DNA of 10,674 nt from Temnopleurus reevesii. Taxonomy: Eukaryota; Echinodermata; Echinoidea; Temnopleuroida; Temnopleuridae. Below the pieces are notes generated by a model. It was not told the DNA's origin. It ran no database searches and worked only from the letters and a program-made list of their open reading frames with translations. A program made the position numbers and the translations under genes. Location of the stretch: the NCBI GenBank assembly GCA_036244855.1, contig BQKZ01004041.1:11430-22103 (forward strand), written 5' to 3'. Shown in pieces: positions 7,722-10,674 of this stretch (position 1 is its first letter; the number at the start of each line of letters is the position of its first letter).

Positions 7722-7976
7722 TTAAAGGCCGACTCACACCTTTGCGTTTTAGCCTGCGTCGGCCCAGCTTTTTTGGAAATTAAAAACGCTCCCTGGACGC
7801 ACATCATACGTAGATCAGACGTCGGACTGACGTTCGGCTTGGGCTAAAACGCCGAGACGCCGAGTGCCTGTTCACCGTACGACCTGCGTCTTTGTGCGTC
7901 AAGGGAGCGTTTTTAATTTTGCAAATACGCTGGTCCGACTCAGGCTAAAATCGCAAAGGTGCGAGTCAGCCTTAAA
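7722..7976. mobile_element. Fold-back MITE family D (245 bp) with TTAAA flanks
   Basis: The element spans 7727-7971 and is flanked by TTAAA at 7722-7726 and 7972-7976, a 5-bp perfect repeat that could also be scored as a TTAA target. The arms pair for about 80 bp: GGCYGACTCRCACCTTTGCG, then TTTTAGCCTGMGTCGGMCCAGC, then ATTAAAAACGCTCCCT and GACGCAC. The interior carries a further copy of the arm motif, GGGCTAAAACGCC (7842-7854), and GC-rich dyads such as ACGTCGGACTGACGT. The element is distinctly richer in GC and CpG than its surroundings. No transposase is encoded. A Kolobok or piggyBac type is possible from the TTAA-like target but not shown. Confidence 0.88.
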
Positions 7977-7979
7977 CAG

Positions 7980-8250
7980 CCCGCGTAACTGATTATTGGT
8001 CTACAAGTTCAGACCCACTTGATTGCACTCTTAAAACTGAAATGTTCAATTGGCATTTTGAAAGGTTGTAGGGGTCACAATCTTTACAAGAGGTAAATGT
8101 ACATTTTCCATCATTTTCAAATATTGTTGTTACAATATTACAGTAATATTTTTAGTGTTTAGAGCGTGTACAAATTATATAATAAGAAATTATAAACATT
8201 TGGCTAAAACAAAATTTATCTCAATTTTTTAAGTTCATCTTTCATGTACA
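7980..8250. other. AT-rich DNA, nothing recognised
   Basis: There are no open frames of note, repeats or signals, apart from short AATATT dyads near 8125-8150. Confidence 0.5.
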
Positions 8251-8254
8251 TTAA

Positions 8255-8295
8255 GATTTGATAATTATAAAAATTGGATTTGATAATTATAAAAA
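8255..8295 (+). repeat. 22-bp tandem duplication GATTTGATAATTATAAAAA
   Basis: GATTTGATAATTATAAAAA at 8255-8273 is repeated at 8277-8295. This is a simple local duplication directly upstream of the kinase-like segment, probably replication slippage. Confidence 0.85.
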
Positions 8296-8328
8296 AAAAC
8301 ATGCGGCCGATAGCTTATCTTTCTACAG

Positions 8329-8480
8329 CAACGAAACATGTGCGGATAAACATGCAGGGAGCTTCAGAGAGTAGAGCGGGATCGTTTCGCTGGCCAAAAA
8401 CCAAGGGCTTTCTGAGCGCGGAAAACGTTTACTCTTTTGGGATAATATTATCATTTCATCCCCTCTGTATTTTCAGATAG
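8329..8480 (+). pseudogene. Possible protein-kinase exon remnant
   Basis: A splice-acceptor-like sequence, TTATCTTTCTACAG, ends at 8328. It is followed in frame by HVRINMQGASESRAGSFRWP, KTKGFLSAENVYSFGIIL and a stop at 8478-8480. GSFRW followed by VYSFGIIL resembles the end of a kinase activation segment and subdomain IX, which usually read G[TS][FL]RWMAPE and then [SK]DVYSFG[IV][IV]L. Two features are wrong for a live kinase: the MAPE residues are not present after RW, and the invariant Asp of DVYSFG is Asn. The segment 8354-8503 is also repeated at 201-367. I read it as a decayed exon or a repeat that captured one. The alternative is a dispersed repeat with a chance resemblance. The upstream ATG at 8274 lies in the AT-rich duplication and is unlikely to be a real start. 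Confidence 0.35.
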
Positions 8481-8503
8481 TGTTGGTCTAATAGAGATAT
8501 CAA
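8354..8503 (+). repeat. Dispersed repeat, copy 2
   Basis: Partner of 201-367, same orientation, about 8.15 kb apart. The best-conserved block is TGGYCAAAAACC plus GCTTTCTGAG. The match ends at AGAGATATCAA. This copy keeps a longer open frame than the other. Confidence 0.55.
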
Positions 8504-8666
8504 TATATTTTGAGCATGTACTATAGATATGATTTATTTTCAATTAATCGTATCTATTTGACAGTAGCAGGCCCACGTTCTTGCATCATTTAGGCATTGT
8601 ACTACTTTTTCTCTAGAGTGTTTAGATCTGTAGACTAATTTAATATGTCAAGTACTCCATATATTA

Positions 8667-8680
8667 ATGGATATATCCAT
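8667..8680. repeat. 14-bp perfect palindrome ATGGATATATCCAT
   Basis: A short perfect dyad lies within a larger AT-rich imperfect palindrome from ATATAT at about 8660 to ATATAT at about 8687. It could be chance in AT-rich DNA. From 8504 to 9080 no gene is recognised. Confidence 0.5.
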
Positions 8681-9080
8681 GATATATTGCAAGTTGAATA
8701 TACACCTAATAAAGCTATTTGAGGCTGAGATGCTGAAAACCTTTCCATTTCCTTGTTGAAACTCAATTACGGATTTAAATTGACATGTAGGAATACGTAA
8801 ACCAAATTTGTTTATTATTGATTTTTCTTTTGCTCGGCTAAGATTTGGAGTTAGATTACTTCAACGATAGAATGTCTTGTACTGATCTGTTCTATGACCG
8901 AGTATACAAGTTTGATAGTCATTTTCATGGAATATGATTCAGTATGATGAATAAATGAAAGCAAAATCCAGGCTAAAAAAAAACCGACAAAAAAAACCCC
9001 AGCATATAAAGGTCATTTCAATGTGCAGCTTCACTCTATTTGTATTCAGTTTCACTCCCCCTTTCTCTTATTGACATTCA

Positions 9081-9115
9081 TTTTTCCTTTCCACCGGAAA
9101 GCGGGAAAGGAAAAA
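9081..9115. repeat. Hairpin TTTTTCCTTTCC / GGAAAGGAAAAA
   Basis: Bases 9081-9092 pair perfectly with 9104-9115 across an 11-base loop that itself contains GGAAAGC. One arm is all pyrimidine and the other all purine, so it could also arise from a polypurine tract by inversion. Confidence 0.65.
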
Positions 9116-9143
9116 AAACAGAAAACAAATAATTGTCAGTGTA

Positions 9144-9182
9144 CCACTTGAAGATTTAATTCATCTTCAATTGGAAAAGTGG
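9144..9182. repeat. Nested small hairpin CCACTT...AAGTGG
   Basis: An inner stem TTGAAGAT (9148-9155) pairs with ATCTTCAA (9163-9170). The outer ends CCACTT (9144-9149) and AAGTGG (9177-9182) are also complementary but overlap the inner stem by two bases, so the two stems compete. A further small stem, CCATCA/TGATGG, follows at 9196-9212. The significance is unknown. Confidence 0.45.
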
Positions 9183-9278
9183 AATTTGTAAATGCCCATC
9201 AATCACTGATGGTTTGGGTAAATATTTAGTTTCAAGTTCGATGGTCAAGCAGTAAATTTCATATGTTTGAACAATATG

Positions 9279-9401
9279 AATTATTATTATCTATATGAGA
9301 GTTTTAAGCCGTACAATATTAAGCCATATTGCACGGCTTCAATTTTACGCTTGCGCAAAGCAGTGACCAGCCTTCTGGTATATGTAAAGATAATAATAAT
9401 T
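9279..9401. repeat. ATT-ended inverted-repeat segment with central hairpin
   Basis: The left end AATTATTATTATCTATAT (9279-9296) is mirrored by ATATGTAAAGATAATAATAATT (9380-9401), allowing a few extra bases. Inside, AAGCCGTACAATAT (9306-9319) pairs with ATATTGCACGGCTT (9326-9339) at 13 of 14 positions around a 6-base loop. It may be a small fold-back element whose ends are ATT microsatellite. The ends alone could be chance simple sequence. Confidence 0.55.
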
Positions 9402-9423
9402 ATATTGGATGGCTTCATTTCAT

Positions 9424-9493
9424 GAAATACCGGGAATATTGCACTCGTTAGGGCCAATATTACCCTAACTCGTGCAATATTCCCTGGTATTCC
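9424..9493. repeat. 30-bp hairpin with GGGAATATTGCAC stem
   Basis: The left arm 9424-9453 pairs with 9463-9493 around the loop CCAATATTA, with a 1-base bulge and about three mismatches. The core GGGAATATTGCAC is fully paired. It shares ATATTGCAC with the neighbouring hairpin at 9306-9339, so the two are probably parts of one mobile element or tandem derivatives. Bases 9494-9659 show nothing more. Confidence 0.75.
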
Positions 9494-9659
9494 ATTTATT
9501 GCCATACAATATTATATAAATATAACTGAGAACATTTTCAAGTGAGCATGCATTACTTCATTAAAATTGTAACCAGTGAAACTCAACGAAATTCATAATG
9601 ACCACTCACGTTTTTCGTTTTTGTTTCATTTTGATATTTTCCGCCGAGTCCATTAAACA

Positions 9660-9675
9660 GGGGAGGGGGGTGGGG
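9660..9675. repeat. G-rich tract
   Basis: GGGGAGGGGGGTGGGG forms three long G runs. A quadruplex would need one run to be split, so I record only the composition. Confidence 0.5.
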
Positions 9676-9725
9676 TCAGAAGCTTTAATCATCCACTCCC
9701 TTTTATTAGGGGAATATTGACAAAT

Positions 9726-9738
9726 GCACACACACGCT

Positions 9739-9776
<38 letters not shown>

Positions 9777-9786
9777 CACACACAAA
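9726..9786. repeat. (CA)n microsatellite
   Basis: An uninterrupted CA run spans about 9742-9773, with interrupted CA stretches on both sides, followed by an A-rich stretch from 9784. The short Cys/Val, Thr/His and similar open frames over it are artefacts of the dinucleotide. Confidence 0.95.
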
Positions 9787-9960
9787 AAGAAAAAAAGAAA
9801 GAAGACACAAATGTTTTGTTCACTCTTCTTATTTTGATGAAAACGTTGATCAAGAGTCGCACGTACTCGGGACTTTCTTTTGTGATCATGAAGATTATTA
9901 TTCTGAATGATTGAATGCAGTTGTTTATTTTGTCTCAGTCCTTTGTCCCTTCTGCTCACA

Positions 9961-10015
9961 GTGGAAGCTAATCATATGTTTGGTATTACGTGGTGTGGTA
10001 ATATCGTAATTCCAC
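9961..10015. repeat. Weak inverted repeat GTGGAA...TTCCAC
   Basis: GTGGAA (9961-9966) pairs with TTCCAC (10010-10015), and GGTATTACG (9982-9990) with CGTAATTCC (10005-10013) at eight of nine positions. The pairings overlap, so only one can form. No other feature lies between 9790 and 10073. Confidence 0.35.
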
Positions 10016-10073
10016 TTTCTATTAAAACAGTCATGCAAATCTAATGAGTAAACAGCGATTAACTAAACATTTT

Positions 10074-10202
10074 GCCCCGGTCACATAAAAGTGCGGAACC
10101 AACACCATTCAACACGACTCTTTCCTCAGTTAACAGTTAACTGCCTTCAAACAAAGAGTCGTGTTGAATCGTGTTGGTTCCGGGCTTCTATGTGACTGGG
10201 GC
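10074..10202. mobile_element. Palindromic MITE family C, copy 2 (129 bp)
   Basis: The ends GCCCCGGTCACATA and TATGTGACTGGGGC are inverted repeats of each other with one mismatch. Arms pair through CGGAACCAACAC and ATTCAACACGACTCTTT to a centre with AGTTAACAGTTAACTG. It shares ends, centre, length and the CAAAGAGTCG block with copy 1 at 6418-6549. The flanks are CATTTT and ATAAGC, with no clear duplication. It is non-autonomous with no coding capacity. Confidence 0.9.
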
Positions 10203-10510
10203 ATAAGCTACGGCTAAACACCTATAACCCATTGTGTAGATGTAATGACCATGTTTACACAACTTGTAATCGAGAATGATTTCAAGTTTCTTGCAAAACA
10301 ATATACCCCTAAATAGTCATAAACAGAGCAAAGTTCGCCATCCAGTGGGTCCAGTTGAGGATCCTGTGGCTAGCTAATAGCAGTCTTGTCATAATATTAT
10401 AGCGCATTGCACTCAACCGCAATGATTCCCCTACTCTCCCCTGAATTGTGGCATGATGCAAATTAGAGGGGGAAAGCAGATTCTGTGGTAGTCCAATTGA
10501 GGACTATGTG
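10203..10510. other. No gene; short imperfect direct repeat
   Basis: GTCCAGTTGAGGATCCTGTGGC (about 10350) resembles GTCCAATTGAGGACTATGTGC (about 10491) at most positions. The second copy directly abuts the hAT-like end, so it supplies the presumed target site. Nothing else is recognised. Confidence 0.4.
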
Positions 10511-10674
10511 CAGGGGCGGATCTAGCTTTTTTCCAAGGGGGGGGGGTTTGAGCCAACGACGATGCGGAGCATCGTCCACGAACCGCGAAGCGGCGATGTC
10601 CGAGCCGCGTAGCGGCGAGCCGATTTTTCTGCTATTTTGAACCCCTGTAAATGATGTTATCCTGCCATCTACTA
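10511..10674. mobile_element. hAT-like element, left end only, runs off the window
   Basis: CAGGGGCGGATCTAG begins at 10511. Ends of the form CAGNGGCGG are typical of hAT-type terminal inverted repeats, and hAT elements make 8-bp target duplications; the candidate left half here would be ACTATGTG (10503-10510). After a G10 run comes a GC-rich block of three consecutive hairpins (10558-10616). No transposase coding is visible before the window ends, so it may be a MITE or the edge of a longer element. The right end lies outside the window, so neither the inverted repeat nor the target duplication can be confirmed here. Confidence 0.6.
10558..10616. repeat. Array of three tri-loop hairpins
   Basis: GACGATGC-GGA-GCATCGTC (10558-10576) has an 8-bp perfect stem. 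CCGC-GAA-GCGG (10583-10593) and GCCGC-GTA-GCGGC (10604-10616) have 4- and 5-bp stems. Each stem closes on a 3-base loop of the form GNA. All three lie just inside the hAT-like end and are much richer in CpG than the surroundings. They could be subterminal transposase-binding or structural sites. Confidence 0.75.

Noticed and set aside
9689..9959. Cys/Val and Thr/His repeats in short frames
   Set aside because: Direct translation of the (CA)n microsatellite.

Overview
This looks like eukaryotic, metazoan, intergenic or intronic DNA. It is AT-rich. There are no bacterial-style operons, no long open frames with recognisable domains, and no ribosomal or transfer RNA genes that I can see. It carries many short fold-back transposons, 5'-truncated LINE tails with microsatellite ends, and CA, ATT and CAT simple repeats. 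The repeat style, including a fold-back end reading AAGGGGAACTTCACCC and an L2/CR1-like LINE ending in (ATT)n, suggests a marine deuterostome such as a sea urchin. That assignment is an inference from repeat style, not proof. I find no intact host gene.

Left third (1-3100): a poly-G start; a decayed copy of a dispersed repeat (201-367) whose second copy lies at 8354-8503; a 176-bp MITE with 14-bp ends (412-587); a possible minus-strand LINE tail (about 749-900); a diverged tandem repeat of about 120 bp (1323-1710); an approximately 820-bp CAT/CAC/TAC array with an internal duplication (about 1778-2600); and a 397-bp terminal-inverted-repeat element (2705-3101) that contains its own hairpin and direct repeat.

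Middle (3100-7000): a long fold-back element (3290 to about 3787); a 5'-truncated LINE keeping the last ~95 codons of its reverse-transcriptase ORF, a short 3' UTR and an (ATT)n tail (about 3833-4222); a possible plus-strand LINE tail ending near 4975; a minus-strand LINE 3' end with a (GATT)n tail (about 5579-5780); and the first copy of a palindromic MITE (6418-6549).

Right third (7000-10674): a 245-bp fold-back MITE flanked by TTAAA (7727-7971); a short segment resembling a broken protein-kinase exon (8329-8480); two neighbouring hairpins sharing an ATATTGCAC core (9279-9493); a (CA)n microsatellite; the second copy of the 6418 MITE family (10074-10202); and the left end of a hAT-like element carrying three consecutive tri-loop hairpins (10511 to the window end).

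The parts do not form a pathway. The region records repeated insertion of small non-autonomous transposons. The most informative signals are the coordinated arm changes between the two related palindromic MITEs, the kinase-like dispersed repeat, and the hairpin array in the hAT-like end.
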